From assembly GCA_027422505.1 (NCBI GenBank), contig JAPQWV010000729.1:62001-126000 (forward strand): a stretch of 64,000 nt of DNA, read 5' to 3'. The notes beneath the pieces were generated by a model. The model was not told the DNA's origin. It searched no databases and worked only from the letters and a program-made list of their open reading frames with translations. Made by a program: the position numbers and the translations under genes. The stretch comes from Craterostigma plantagineum (taxonomy: Eukaryota; Streptophyta; Magnoliopsida; Lamiales; Linderniaceae). Numbering within the stretch: the stretch's first letter is position 1; every line of letters begins with the position of its first letter. Positions 24,448-36,329 of the stretch are shown piece after piece.

Positions 24448-24977
24448 GTAGGTAGTAAATAGCATCTTCAGTTAGCCGGTCTCCCCCTAGCCGTAGTTTG
24501 ATTGATAAAAGGCAAAAACAACTATACAAAGGTACCAAGAACTCGAATGATCGTTCAGGTAACATTCGACTGTCAAGAGGGATGAGAGCTTTCATCAAGA
24601 GAAAAAAACTATACTAACCGCAAAAAGAAAAAAGAAACAAAGACAAACCGAAAGAAAACAGTGTTTATTCGGTCTTCAAGCAAGTTAGACTTTTTTTGTT
24701 CCCCGATTTAGTTATTTTAAATATGGGTATAGTACATGCTTAAGTGTTTTGGTACGTAACTATATATAAATCATGAGGAATTACTCCTAAATAGGGTAAT
24801 TTTATTTCAAACGACGCATAATACAACATAACACGCAGCATAAGACATACAAACATTATTTTTGTTATTCCATTATTTGACATTTAGGTATAAATCAAAT
24901 CCTATGGGATCTGATAGGAAAACGCAGACACAACCACGCATAAGTAGGACACATATATCTGATCATAATAACAACAA
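24448..24977. other. intergenic stretch without a recognisable gene
   Basis: AT-rich sequence between the copia element and the 3' end of the dioxygenase gene. It probably includes the gene's 3' UTR; I see no protein motif, RNA gene or clear repeat. Confidence 0.6.
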
Positions 24978-25484
24978 TTAAGCTCCACAGTACTCCTTCA
25001 AAGTATCAGGAAGGTTCCCATCTTTGCTCGGTGAAGAGTTGCCGTAAAACTTGAGGAATTCGCCGTATTTAAAAGGCTTGTACTTCAACGGATGCTCCTC
25101 GTCTACCATCTCGGGCGCAACCCTAATTTCATAATCGGGCTTAGGAGACGAACCCACTGCAATCATATATCGATCCCTATCCACCGCCGCCACCTTATGT
25201 GCGCACGGAGGAAGCCTCCCATTCGTTATCGCCTAACAGCATAACACGTCAATTTATTCTCATCTATGTAATAATCATGCAATAATAATTGAAACTACTA
25301 TATTTAGCGCATCCAACTGCAAATATATATTATATTTTGAATATTTTATATTACTAATTAAGTTATTTGAAATAATTTTAGAGTAAGGATAAAGTCTTAA
25401 TAGACTAAAACACAAACGATAAAATCGTAAAATACTTGACAGACCGTTTGACAGTTTTTAGACCCACTAGGCTTTTTACATGAC

Positions 25485-25554
<70 letters not shown>

Positions 25555-26902
25555 CAATAATAATGAATGATTTTTATTGCGTGCGTACGCTGAAGCAGTC
25601 GCCTGTCATGACTGCAAAAGAGTTCACGGACGAGGGGTCGTAGGTTATCCACTGGCCGTCCCTTGTCTGTACGTCCAACCCATTGACGTCGTTTTGGTGG
25701 AGTAAGGTGACGTAGTTCTTGTCCGTGTGGGTTGGGAGGGCGTTTTCGTCCGTGCAATTAGGGTAGCGTTTTGCGGAATTGTACTTTTGAATCCTTGCGA
25801 CGTAGCGAGTCGAGCCTATGTGGTCGTCTAAGTACTTTTCGAGCCCCCAGTTCTCGAAGAGCATCGTCCTCACGATCTTGTCCAATTCGGACAGGTGAGA
25901 GCAGAAGAGTCGAACGTTGTCGCTAATAGTTCGTAAACATGTTGCAAAATAGTGTGAGATAATAAGCTTATATATCATGAAAAAATTGATGAATGAATGG
26001 AAGTGTAGCTAGCTACTAACTAATTACTCGTTATCTAAGCCCTTTCATAATAGGTTTTGTTTGTTCTCTTCATCAGTATTCGATTTGTTACGTCGTCTAG
26101 TTTGATCAAATATTACATGGCGTTGTCCGAAAAAACCTGGTAGAATGACCAATTTACCTAAAAGCATAAAATTCTACATTTTATTTCCAGAAAAATGTAA
26201 GCCTAACGTGGATGATAAGCTTATTTAATGTAAAACTGATTAAACAAGGTGTAGCTACCAACTAAATTACTAGTTAAGTAGGCCCCTTTTCATCTTTCTC
26301 TATAATGGATCTTGATCTCTTAATCAGTGTTTGAGTTATTACACTATCGTCTAGTATATGATTCATTTGCTCGTGTTGAGTTTACAAAAAGTGGGTGTTT
26401 GTGAAAGCTATCACATAACAAGAAGTAACTTAACCCATCGCTAATTGATTTTTAGGATGAAACCTCAATTTCTAATAACTGTTATGACATACGTTGCGTA
26501 GATTAAAAAAAAAAAAAAAAAAACTTGCCTGAAATTTGGATTGCCCTCGGGCCACATGAGATTAGTGAGCCTTCCTAGGGCTTCGCCCGAGACAACGTCT
26601 GGGACCCCCAAGCCCTCGAAGAAGGGCATTTTCGGGTTATTCCCATTATATCCGACGAATAGCTCGTCTGAACGGTAGCGAGATTTCACATCGACAGGAA
26701 GATCGTAGAGATCTTTTATCGCATCGATCGTCGCCTTTGCTAGGGTCGGGGAGACATCCTCGTACACTGCCTCGAAGCAGCCGAATTTATTGAGGGCATC
26801 GACGACTTGGCTCCTCGCACTTTCCCATCGAGCTTTGTCCTCTTTCATGTCGGAGCTGAACTTTATTACAGGGAGCTTCGAGGGTGTGGAATCGACAGGC
26901 AT
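24978..26902 (-). CDS. 2-oxoglutarate/Fe(II)-dependent dioxygenase, AOP/GAME31-like
   Basis: Three exons: 26902-26529, 25922-25589, 25232-24978, giving 320 residues, normal for plant soluble 2-ODDs. Intron 1 has a GC donor (CAG/GCAAGT) with an AG acceptor; intron 2 is GT-AG. The N-terminal DIOX_N domain (residues about 10-115) includes FFEGLGVPD and MWPEGNPNF. The catalytic 2OG-Fe(II) domain has the iron ligands H190, D192 (PTHTDKN) and H248 (CAHKV), and R257 for 2-oxoglutarate. The usual R-x-S motif reads RYM, so the serine is missing, which may change cosubstrate binding. Family members hydroxylate or dealkylate specialised metabolites in the cytosol; the substrate here is unknown. Upstream, about 310 bp away, lies a MULE-type MITE. 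Confidence 0.9.
25487..25563. repeat. (ATA)n microsatellite in dioxygenase intron 2
   Basis: About 75 bp of almost pure ATA/AAT repeats, just downstream of the exon 2 splice donor. Chance frames of poly-Y here are not genes. Confidence 0.9.
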
Positions 26903-27212
26903 TTTGTGAGAAGATAATGGAAGGGCTTTAAGTACAATGAGCTTTATTTGCTTTTGTTTTGTGGGGTTGGAATTTCTTTGGAATGGGGTTAGGGTTTTTA
27001 TATTGGGTAGTCGAAGTTGGTTGAATAGTAGTTATTATTACTATTGGAATGAAGTAACGCACGAAACAAGCCAAGAAAAAAATATAAGTAATCTAGTCGT
27101 CGTGGATTCGCTCAATTCGAGCAATAGAAAAAAATGGAAACCTCGTGGAGCTCGTGGGATGCCATTCATTTGTTTATCGGTAATAATTGAGATTCAAATC
27201 TAATCATTTACT

Positions 27213-27630
27213 GGATTGCTATTCACCGCCCCTTTTTCCTAGTCACCGCCCCCTAAAGGGCTTGAAAATGACCTTTTTGCCCTTCTGAATTAAATTTTTT
27301 ATTTGAAGTCCTTTTCCAGACAACAATTTCATATCGCAATCAAACATTCAAATCAGACTAAAACAAAACAAAAAAAAACGTTCAAATCGCAATAAAACAT
27401 TCAAATCAGACTCAGACAAAATAAAACAAATTAACGTAAAATTTGTTCATACGTATGTGAATTATCGAACTTGATTCGATCACGCACCAAAAAAGTCCCG
27501 ACCGAAAAACAATCTCGTCTTTTCGGGCCGGACCGATAAATAATTTCGGCCACATCAAGGCAGGACCGTGATAATCTTCTTCTGTCTAAATGTTAACTAG
27601 GAAAAAGGGGGCGGTGAATAGCAACTCTCA
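27213..27630. mobile_element. short MULE-type MITE sharing termini with the large MULE at 37866
   Basis: The left end GGATTGCTATTCACCGCCCC...CCTAGTCACCGCCCCCTAAAGG matches the large MULE's left end. The right end is its inverted copy (AACTAGGAAAAAGGGGGCGGTGAATAGCAAC). Nine-bp flanks are similar but imperfect (TCATTTACT and TCATTTATG). The interior has GACCGAAA and AATTTCGG words like the large element's subterminal arrays. It has no coding capacity. The inner part of the right end is replaced by a copy of flanking DNA (see findings). Confidence 0.8.
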
Positions 27631-28094
27631 TCATTTATGATAATCTTCTTCTGTCTAAATGACTTATTGCTATTATGAATACTGCAGATGAGTTGTAGGG
27701 CCCGAAGATTAGTCTCACACCCTATAGTGTGTGGTGCACGGTCCAACGCTCACACGACAAGGAAACGTTGTATTAGACACGAAAAATAGAGACGATTTAG
27801 TTTCGTACCTAAATTATGAGTATTAAAAATGCAATGCAGTTTTTTATTCTTATTTCATAATAAATTAACATTTTTATTTAGAATATACGAAATTAAAACC
27901 GAAATGTGACAAAATTCATATTAGAAATGATATACATATGCATCCAAACTTGCTACTAGAGCAACACCATCAGACACAATGACGTGTCTAATGACTAAAT
28001 AGATATGTAATTTAGTTTTAGACACCCAATTTTCCGTGTCTAATATGTGTTTTCTAGTACTGTCAATTACGTAAGTTGTGGAGATAACGATAAG

Positions 28095-28136
<42 letters not shown>

Positions 28137-28998
28137 GAAAGAAAACTCCGTCCCATGTCATGGAGTGAGTGGTCCGCAAACACATAGTAAGTATATGACT
28201 ATGTGGCGCAAGACCATAGACAGGCGAGTGAGACATTCCAAGATTTTAAGAAAAAGACAAGAAATCGGTCACACGCACTGGAGCGTGTTGTGCGTAAACT
28301 CATAGTCGGTTTACTATTGAAGTATGCGGAGTAAGCCAAGATTAAAAAAAAATATGAAAAGATGAGTGGATATATTCATATATATCCATGGGCATGTGAA
28401 GTAAGCGCAATTTAACAATAGAATAATGCAGCCTCGAGGAGCTCGTGGATGCCTTCATTTGAATTTTAACTATTTCTCATCATAACTAATCACCCATTCA
28501 CAATCACAATGGTTTCCCCTTCACTGAGAGACACTTTAGCTTCATTATTTAAATTATAACAACCATCCTAATACACCTTGCAAATTCGAACCTAATATAA
28601 TCTCACTGAATTTTATTTTTTTTGCCTCGCCCCCAGTTCTGGCTGACGCTGGATGGTAATAATGTGTGTTGTCGGATATCAAATATTATGCTACCTTCTT
28701 TCTTATTATTTTAATGTAACGATTTCCGTTCGTTGGAATACGGAGTGGAATAAAGAAAGTGGAATAGAGGATCTCAACCGGCCACTTTGTAGGCATACAA
28801 ACAAAGATATCCTACCTAATAAATAGTCCTTGATATAGGATATAGGTAGACATACAAACAAAATTATATTATCCTTACCGATAAAGGAAATCATTTATCA
28901 CACCAAAAACAAGTGCAGTACATAACCCAGCTGGACATTGTGTTGTGGTGACGTATGTTAATTTTTCATGAATTGTTTTGCTATATATATATATATAG
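27631..28998. other. intergenic AT-rich stretch
   Basis: No gene is recognised. It includes a long A run (about 28094-28129). A 40-bp stretch at 28430-28470 resembles 27139-27180 (GAGCTCGTGGGATGCC-like), suggesting a local duplication. Confidence 0.6.
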
Positions 28999-29340
28999 AG
29001 AGGAATGATATGGTGCTCACATATGTGAGCACCTTATATGGGTACCTGCTGATTTGGCACCGATTCGTGCCAAATCAGCACGCCATTTCAACATCAATTG
29101 TGATGTGGCATTAATCAACACATTTTAGGTGTCATAGATCGACACATATGCTGATGTGGCATGTTTACGTCTTATGTGGCACTTGTTGTGTGCCCTTGAT
29201 ATATACCACGTAAACATGCCACATCAGCATCATATATATATAGAGGAATGATATGGTGCTCACCTTATGTGAGCACCTTATATGGGCACCTGCTGATTTG
29301 GCACCGGTTCGTGCCAAATCAGCATGCCATTTCAACATCA
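28999..29340. repeat. fold-back unit with a duplicated 98-bp segment
   Basis: A 98-bp segment (28999-29096) recurs directly at 29242-29340. Each copy holds a palindrome around GTGAGCACC and a hairpin CTGATTTGGCAC/GTGCCAAATCAG. Between them is a 21-bp inverted repeat (29150-29170 and 29209-29228, GATGTGGCATGTTTACGT). TATATA runs flank both copies. It looks like a fold-back type mobile element, but ends and target duplication are unresolved. Confidence 0.65.
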
Positions 29341-30432
29341 TTATATATATGTAATATATTGATGCGTCATAGCAAAACCCTCCACGTCTTTGCCTTCGTC
29401 GAACTTGAAATTCAGAGGTCACTTAGGTCTTCTAGCGAAGCCCTTGAAGCTCACGGGTCAAAGCGGAATATGGAAAGAGCTAGCGTATTTTTCATAGGAA
29501 TTCTGGGGAAAAAATGTGTATGTACAAGACACTAAATTGCTTGAAATTTTTCGGAGTTAGAATCTTTCCTTTTAAGTGCCCTATTAGAACCTTCTTCGGA
29601 CCACTTTAGTTTGTCAAAGATATCTGCTCATGGATTCGTTTTCGTATTTATGTTGGGTTGTCAGACTTAATCTCGGCTAGACGAAAAGGTTGTGACTTGC
29701 ATATTAACTTAGTAGGTACGACTTTGACTTCCATATGGTTTTTGAATAGAATCCAACTTGAGCTTATATGATTGGCTTCTAAGTACGGGCGAAATGGAAC
29801 TTTGTTTTCATAACAACTGGTTTAGAGCAAAGTTGTTGACCTACGCAACGTGGATGATGTATTCCCGGATCTTGCAGAGCCTGCAGATTGTGTTGATTGC
29901 TCGATTGAAAGCAGGTCGATCAAGGTGGAGATTTGTTAGGTGAGCTCGATGCCATCAAATGAACAGGAATCCCACATGGGGGTTTGAAAAGTCCAACCGA
30001 CATAAATGAAAAGAAAAATGGTGTGCGGCACCTTTATTGGTTTATCATATGTGTGCTACACATTTCTGACTTGAGTATGTGTTTCTACACACATGCGATT
30101 GAGGCGAGCTTAGCCTATAAATAGGCTTCATTCGCTTAAGAGAAGATTGCCACAGGCCACAGACCACCACAACAACTCGGATCTTCTCCTCTTCGATATT
30201 TCTTTGTACCTTACTCCTAGTTGTGTAGCTACTTTTGTATCACGTCAGTGTACGTGTCTGTAATCACTCCACATGATAAAGAAGTTCTACCCTTCGGCCC
30301 GTGGAAGTAGGTCATTCTGACCGAACCACGTAAATCTCGTGTTCACTGTCCAAAACTTATTTTCCGTCTCGTTTATTTTCTATCGTCATTTCTCGGGCAA
30401 ATAATTACCGAGGATTTCCGCATATCCTAACA
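29341..30432 (+). mobile_element. 3' end of a truncated Ty1/copia element with LTR 29934-30432
   Basis: A polypurine tract (AAGGTGGAGATT, 29922-29933) precedes a 499-bp LTR bounded TGTTAGG...CCTAACA, with a TATAAATA box at 30116-30123. The internal part upstream has no recognisable coding motif, and its left boundary is uncertain. The flanking 5-mers (AGATT and ATTAA) differ, as expected if the 5' part is deleted. Confidence 0.75.
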
Positions 30433-31249
30433 ATTAATATTCTCATTATATTTTCATCTAAGACTCAAATTCGCGTTATATATTAAACTTCAATACTTTC
30501 TTTCATCCATAGTAATCGATGTTTTGGAAACACTATAATCAAATTACATGAAGTATTGTGAAATTCATTAAAAAATTGTAGCAGTTTAACATAGCGTCTA
30601 GCGGTGACATGAACCTCTGTCGGTGCCAAACCACCAAAGCAACGTCAGAATTGGAGATACTGTTAGCATATACCAAAAATGCTTTTGAGCACGCTTTTCT
30701 GAAACTGTCATTTAAATAAAAATTAACTTGCACAAAACAAGCGAAGATCATCACATGAAACAAGGTCACGTCCACTTGAATTATTTTACATTGATTGTCT
30801 CTGGGGAGGACGAGCACTTGATTCTTGTACTAAATGGGATGCAATAATAATCACAAACGGCAGCAAATCACTTTTCTGCACGAATTTTTAGTAATAAAGC
30901 CATAATCCACCAAACATACGTTTTTTCTTTTACACAGTTAATCCATAAAATTAACGCACAAACAAGACTGAGGCCAAGCCAAAGGAAGACTGTTCTTCAT
31001 GTGTGCCTTAACACTTCTTTTTCTTAACTAAGAAAGAGATCTTCACTAGTGGCTCGGCGTTGTTCGACAGAACTTCAACGAACTTCAGACGGTAAATTAT
31101 GTACACAGCATACGATAGAGATTTACCATAGATTCGATCTACCGTACGCTTTTCATATTTTATTTCCTTGGCACGCGGATATGAAATCGACGCTTGAAGA
31201 GGAAATTATGTACAAAATGAAGAAGGGCCTCGTGCGGTTTTCCTTTCTT
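30433..31249. other. intergenic/3' flank of the LRR gene
   Basis: AT-rich; the part nearest 31249 should be the LRR gene's 3' UTR. A 92-codon minus-strand frame at 30539-30817 has no recognisable domain and no support. Confidence 0.5.
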
Positions 31250-33991
31250 TTACTCGGGCCTGAAGCTGACGAGGTTAGGGAGGTGCGTCGATTGGAGCTT
31301 TTTAATGTCGCTCGCGGTCACCTTGCAAGACTCGAGAGTGAGCGACTTGAGATTCTCGAGCGACTTCAGATGGTTCAGGCCCGAGCTAGTGATCCGTGAA
31401 TTCGACACGTTCAGGGACACCAACTGAGTAAGCCCTACACCCCATATTAATATTAGATTGTTAGTATCGCAAATCTGTGTCTTATTGCTAGAAATGCGTG
31501 TTTTTTATCACCGGAAATTTGTGTCTTTTAGGGTTAATTATTTCTTCAGTCCTGTAATTAAAGGGGTGGCATTATACAAACAATAACTTCTAAAATTAAG
31601 CATATGTGAGGCATTCTAAATTCGTCGCAACCCTACATTATGCGCCTTAACACTAGAATTTGGGCCAAATATATGGTTCCGGCGTATAATGCCTCTAAAT
31701 TGCTTACTTTTGAAAGTTGTCGTATGTACGTCACCTACTACATTCGTCGTCCTTATAATGCCACTCCCTAAATCATAAGACTCAAAAAATAATTAACTAC
31801 TCCCTCCGTCCCGGTAATATATGGACATTTGGGATTGGGTTCGGTTTTTAAGAAATATAATATTTTAATAGTATAGAGGAAGAAAAGTGTATGTGTATGG
31901 CACGTCTTTTAAGAATATTTAATGTTATTATATTGATTGTGTGTAGTTTTTTACTAAATATGGAAATGTATAAAAGATAGTGGGACGCCCGATTTGGTAA
32001 AATGTACAAAAGTTACCGGGACGGAGGGAGTATATATTTTCTTACCAGAAATTGATTGCAAGCTCTTATCAGTCAAGTGGTTGTTCTGGGAAAGGTTCAA
32101 AAGCGTCAGCGACGTGAGGTCTTTGATGTTCTTCACGCCGGCGTCGGTCAGCCCGCCCCCGCAAATCTCAAGGGAGCGCAATTCCTTGAACGCTACAAAG
32201 GATAGAAAATAAATAAAATAAAATAAACAAATAAGGCAAAAAAACATCAAATCGAACGGGTCGGCCCGGCCAAGCCCGCATCGTACACTTTAGGTAAACG
32301 GTTCCCGAGTCGGTGATTCGGGCTCCGAATAGATCGAGATGGGTCAACCCGGTCAACTCTGCATATAGCGAGAAATTGGATTCAAACTTATTACAATTGA
32401 TTTATGAGAGATGAAATGAAACAAAACCCTAAAATAGGGTTTGAGTTACTACTTACTCGTAAGAGCGGCAAGCCCGACATCTGTGATTTGACGGGCGTCG
32501 AGGTTGAGTGATTTGAGGCCCAATAGGCCCGATAGCTTTCTAAGCCCGCCATCCGTGACTAAGGTGAACGATAAATTCAGACTCTCAAGGTTGCTTAGTC
32601 CTGACAATGGAACGAAAGAAAAAAAGAAAAAAAAAAAAGACGTTAAAAATCGAAGTCGTTAGGTTGGTCCAAACAAAGGACTGATTTAGGGTTTTCGGCT
32701 AAAAACCCGAAAGATGGCGCAAGCTAATATTCCCGACTTCTGTGTCGGAGAGCTCGAGGCATTTCAGGCGAGTTAGACCTGCAAAAGACACGCATTTATT
32801 CGTAAAATTGATGCTATAAAAGGTTTAATTGTTAGTACAAGTAAAAAATTCGGTGTTTACCAGCGAGATGAATCATGCCTTCATCCTTGATATTGCAAGA
32901 ATCGAGGTTTAGGCTTTCGAGATTTAGGAGACCTGAGAAGCGACAATACTATTAAAAATTGAAGTCCTAAATGCAGAAAAGGCGTTTCCTTTTTGTGATC
33001 CCATTTAAGTTCGCTTTTTCTTTTCGATTAAAAGGGGGGGAAACTACCTTTAAGGTGTGCCAAAATAGCACTGGAGATCTCATTGAAGCCCAAATTCAAA
33101 ACCTTCAGCGATTGCATCTCTACGAACGAATAAAAGAAAAAGCATATAAGGATTAACCTCTTAAACATCGCAGTATAACAATTAAAAGAAAAGGGTCTCA
33201 CTAGAAAAGTTTTCACAGCCTTCGTCGTTTAGATTGCATCTGCTGAGATTAAGATACAGCAAGGCATCGAGTTCTGCAATATAAAAGATAGATAAACCTT
33301 AAATATAGGAAATAAAAAGGAAAAATAAGCGACGAATAATTGATTCGGTGTAAATAGAAAAAACCTGCAATTGACTTTAAGCATGCAGCAGTTACCGGGC
33401 AACCTTCCATGTTTAAAAGTGTCAGCTTCTCCAAAGCTGCAAGAGAAAAGAGTCGCCTCAGTTTTTATATCCGAGAAATAAATCATTACAAGAAAGTTTT
33501 CGAGGGAAAAATCTTTTTACCGCTCAGAAAGGCAACGCCCAAATCCGTAACTCCAGTCGATGCAATTTGCAGTGATTTCAAGTTCGCAAGCCCTTCAACA
33601 GGAAAAAAAGAAAAAGCGAAGAGTTTGAGGTAATAATTATAGACATGAATCTCAAATTTTATTACCACTCTTTTGATTCATCTGTATAATCACCTGAGAT
33701 AGCTTTCATGTCAGCATCTGATATGCAGTTGCAACAGTTGACATTCAGCGATTCGAGTTTCGACATTCCTAAGAAAAGAAACGACAATTATGATATGTTA
33801 TAAATCGACATAATATTGAACCACTCAAAAACAAACCTTTTAAATGAGGAAGTCCTCCATTGATCTTAGGACACCTCTCTAAGTCCAACTTCACCAAGTT
33901 GACTAAGCCAGACAACATAGCAATCCCCTTTGCTGTGATTAAGTTGTTTCTCTTGAAACTTATGCTCGTTAGGTTAGAGAAACCTACAGCG

Positions 33992-34036
<45 letters not shown>

Positions 34037-34822
34037 TACATACATACGTAAGATTGCATAAGCCAACATGTATATATTTCCCCAATTAGTGAATGAAAAA
34101 AAAAATCTCACCACTTATCTGCTCCAATCCTTTATCTGAGATCTGATCACAGTAATTAAAGTTCAATCCTTGAACTTTCTTACATTCTCGAATGTAACAA
34201 AGCCCGGCGTCTGTAATATCTGAGCCAGAAACATCAACAGACAGTAGAGACGATCCTTGTGAAGCAACGACATCCATCCAACGGTCATTAAGCCCCGAGC
34301 ATTCTCCCAAGTTAAGATCCTACAAGAAAAAAAAGACAGCCCATATTACAAATATAGTTCTTTTTTTTTTTGAATAATTTTTTGAAAATACCCAAAATGC
34401 ACCTGAAGAGCACAGTCCCGAAAAGCCTCAAGCACAGAATCGTTAAGCAATTGCGAAAGCGCCAAATCGTCGAATATCTGCTGTGTTATGTCCCTTGGGA
34501 GCATAGAGAAAGAGGTGTACTTGTCTATATCCTTCATTCGCAAGCAAAAAAATCGCCCTATTTAATCGCAATATCGAACGCAGCAAAATATATACACTTC
34601 AAAGAACAACGGGAGAAAGAAAGGTACTTGGCGAATTTTGTATATGCACAAATCAATTAGGGACGGGCAGTTCCCTTTGCCGTTACTCGGGTCCAAGAAT
34701 CTTCTAGAAGAAGAGGTTGTTAGCCATTTCGAGCTCCCGCTCTTCGAGTACCTTCCGGAAACTCGGGTTATGCTGTCCTCGTTCGCTGGTGGGTCCCGCT
34801 TTCTCGAACATGCTCCCCCCAT
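31250..34822 (-). CDS. leucine-rich repeat protein, F-box/LRR-like plant family
   Basis: Fifteen exons give 577 residues: 34822-34628, 34531-34403, 34319-34112, 33983-33837, 33768-33694, 33592-33521, 33436-33365, 33273-33202, 33119-33048, 32932-32861, 32778-32707, 32600-32457, 32358-32287, 32192-32046, 31434-31250. All junctions are GT-AG and stay in frame. The N-terminus MGGACSRKR is a possible myristoylation/palmitoylation site. Residues 66-108 include SMLPRDITQQIFDDL, an F-box-like helix pair. From about 109 to the end there are cysteine-containing LRRs of about 24 residues (LKSLNLDARQITDVGL-type), ending PNLVSFRPE. Exons 6-11 and 13 are 72 nt each, with exon 12 double that. Close relatives are conserved single-copy plant LRR proteins of unknown role; substrate-adaptor function is inference. 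Confidence 0.92.
31540..31770. repeat. interspersed repeat in LRR intron 14
   Basis: Contains TATAATGCC, TTACTTTTGAAAG and TAATGCCACTCCCTAAAT words that recur in V-PPase intron 5 (54120-54490). It looks like a degenerate MITE family; ends not defined. Confidence 0.45.
31800..32030. mobile_element. Stowaway-like MITE, 231 bp, TA target duplication
   Basis: Terminal inverted repeats CTCCCTCCGTCCCGGTAA and TTACCGGGACGGAGGGAG, flanked by TA on each side (31798-31799, 32031-32032). This is the classic plant Tc1/mariner-type MITE end. It sits in LRR intron 14, about 10 bp from the exon 14 splice donor. Confidence 0.92.
33992..34031. repeat. (TA)n microsatellite in LRR intron 3
   Basis: About 40 bp of TA repeats just upstream of the exon 4 acceptor. 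Length polymorphism is likely. Confidence 0.85.
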
Positions 34823-36329
34823 CGTAATGATATCTCTCTTTCTTTGTCTAAACGAAAGAACAGAGTGCTATGGCTGCACAATCCTGTAAGAGAGTATTGA
34901 GATTCAGCATATTGTTTTCCGTAGATTACAATGTGCTAAAAATCTCATTCCTTTTTCTTGTTAGAGAAATCTTGACAAATCTAAAGTAAAGCTATAATAA
35001 AGACAAACGATTAACAGAATCAAGAGCAAAAGATATGCACTACTCTGTTCTTAAATGCTTATGAACAATTAAGAACAGAAACAGAGCGCAAATATTCAAC
35101 AAGCATGAAAAGTCAAGGTTTTAGCTACGCATAACATTGATCACTCATCACATAAAAGTACGATCTTTTCATCATTATTCAAAATTTGAATTCGATTTTT
35201 TACATCTTTCAACGGATCACCGAAACTCAAAAATCCCACTAATGATCGATCAGTCCCATGAAGCAATCAGCCGATGAAAAAGCAGTTTCTTTTCCATATA
35301 ACGTCATTACGTTCCAAAAAAAGGAGCAAACAGAAAGAAGATGTGAAGAACAAAAAAAAAAAAAAAAAACTCATCTTTTACAAACTACACTATACGAGGA
35401 TTCATCACAAAAAAACATAGAAATAGAAAGTCCGCAAATTGATTCACAAACTGAGTTCGATCACTCACTCACAGAGCCGTGGGCCGATCACTAAAACAGA
35501 AAAAGATTAGATTTTTTTTCATCGTCTGTTCTGTGTGAAAGAGGAGTGTGCGTGGAAACTTGCAGACAAAAAGATGGATAGAACATAAGAAGCGTACAAG
35601 AATGGGAAGAGTTTAGCCATATCCGAACCATAATCCGAACCTATGGATTACTGCCACGTCATCAGCTTCGGAGTAGATACAATTATGAGGTAAAGAAGGT
35701 TGAGGTTTTTTATTACAAAACTGTGGGGCCCAAAAACAATTAAAGAAGTAAATGGATAGCGACAGATATTATTATTGATTATTTTCGATGTATATATATT
35801 ATGTCTTCGAATATCTTCTTGCTTTTATCCATATTTTTTCACTCGATAGGGTTTTTGTGTAGCGTTTGGTGGGTCCACATAACTGCAAGATTTCGTACGC
35901 CAATTGATATTTTAATATTACAATAATTGTGATTTGCCAATTAATTTAGTGAAGCTTTATATGTTGGGCTTAATCTCTATGCCAATCATCAAGAGATTTG
36001 AAAATAGAAGTAATAGTAAAGATGTTTGCATTGCTTTCACGTTTCAATTTTCTTGGATTGTAGTCAATACTTATTATCTAATATTTGATGAACTGAGAAG
36101 TAAGTAATTTTGTGCAAATAGGGCAATTTTAGTAAATTAGTGTATTGGATTGGATCAAATGAAACGGTGAGAGAAAAAAATGATATCATCCTGAATCCTG
36201 ATGCTTTCATAAACCCCATTTTCTTGCAAAAATGTAAATAATTTCCCATATTAAGTATATAAGTTTTATTTCTTGATTGATTTACAAACTTTAACCAAAC
36301 ATAGATTCAACATCCTCACTCACAGCCAA
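34823..36329. other. LRR 5' UTR/promoter and intergenic DNA
   Basis: The LRR gene's leader and promoter should lie in the first part. Open frames here (for example 35258-35494 plus) have no recognisable domain. No mobile-element ends were found. Confidence 0.5.

Noticed and set aside
25476..25978. Frames running past exon 2 of the dioxygenase into poly-Tyr
   Set aside because: Intron sequence and the ATA microsatellite; the true exon ends at 25589.
30539..30817. 92-codon minus-strand frame downstream of the LRR gene
   Set aside because: No recognisable domain, no splice or start support; first considered as a final LRR exon, but exon 15 was found at 31250-31434.
31049..31400. 116-codon plus-strand frame
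   Set aside because: It is antisense to exon 15 of the LRR gene, whose PNLVSFRPE end is clear on the minus strand, and it has no ATG start.
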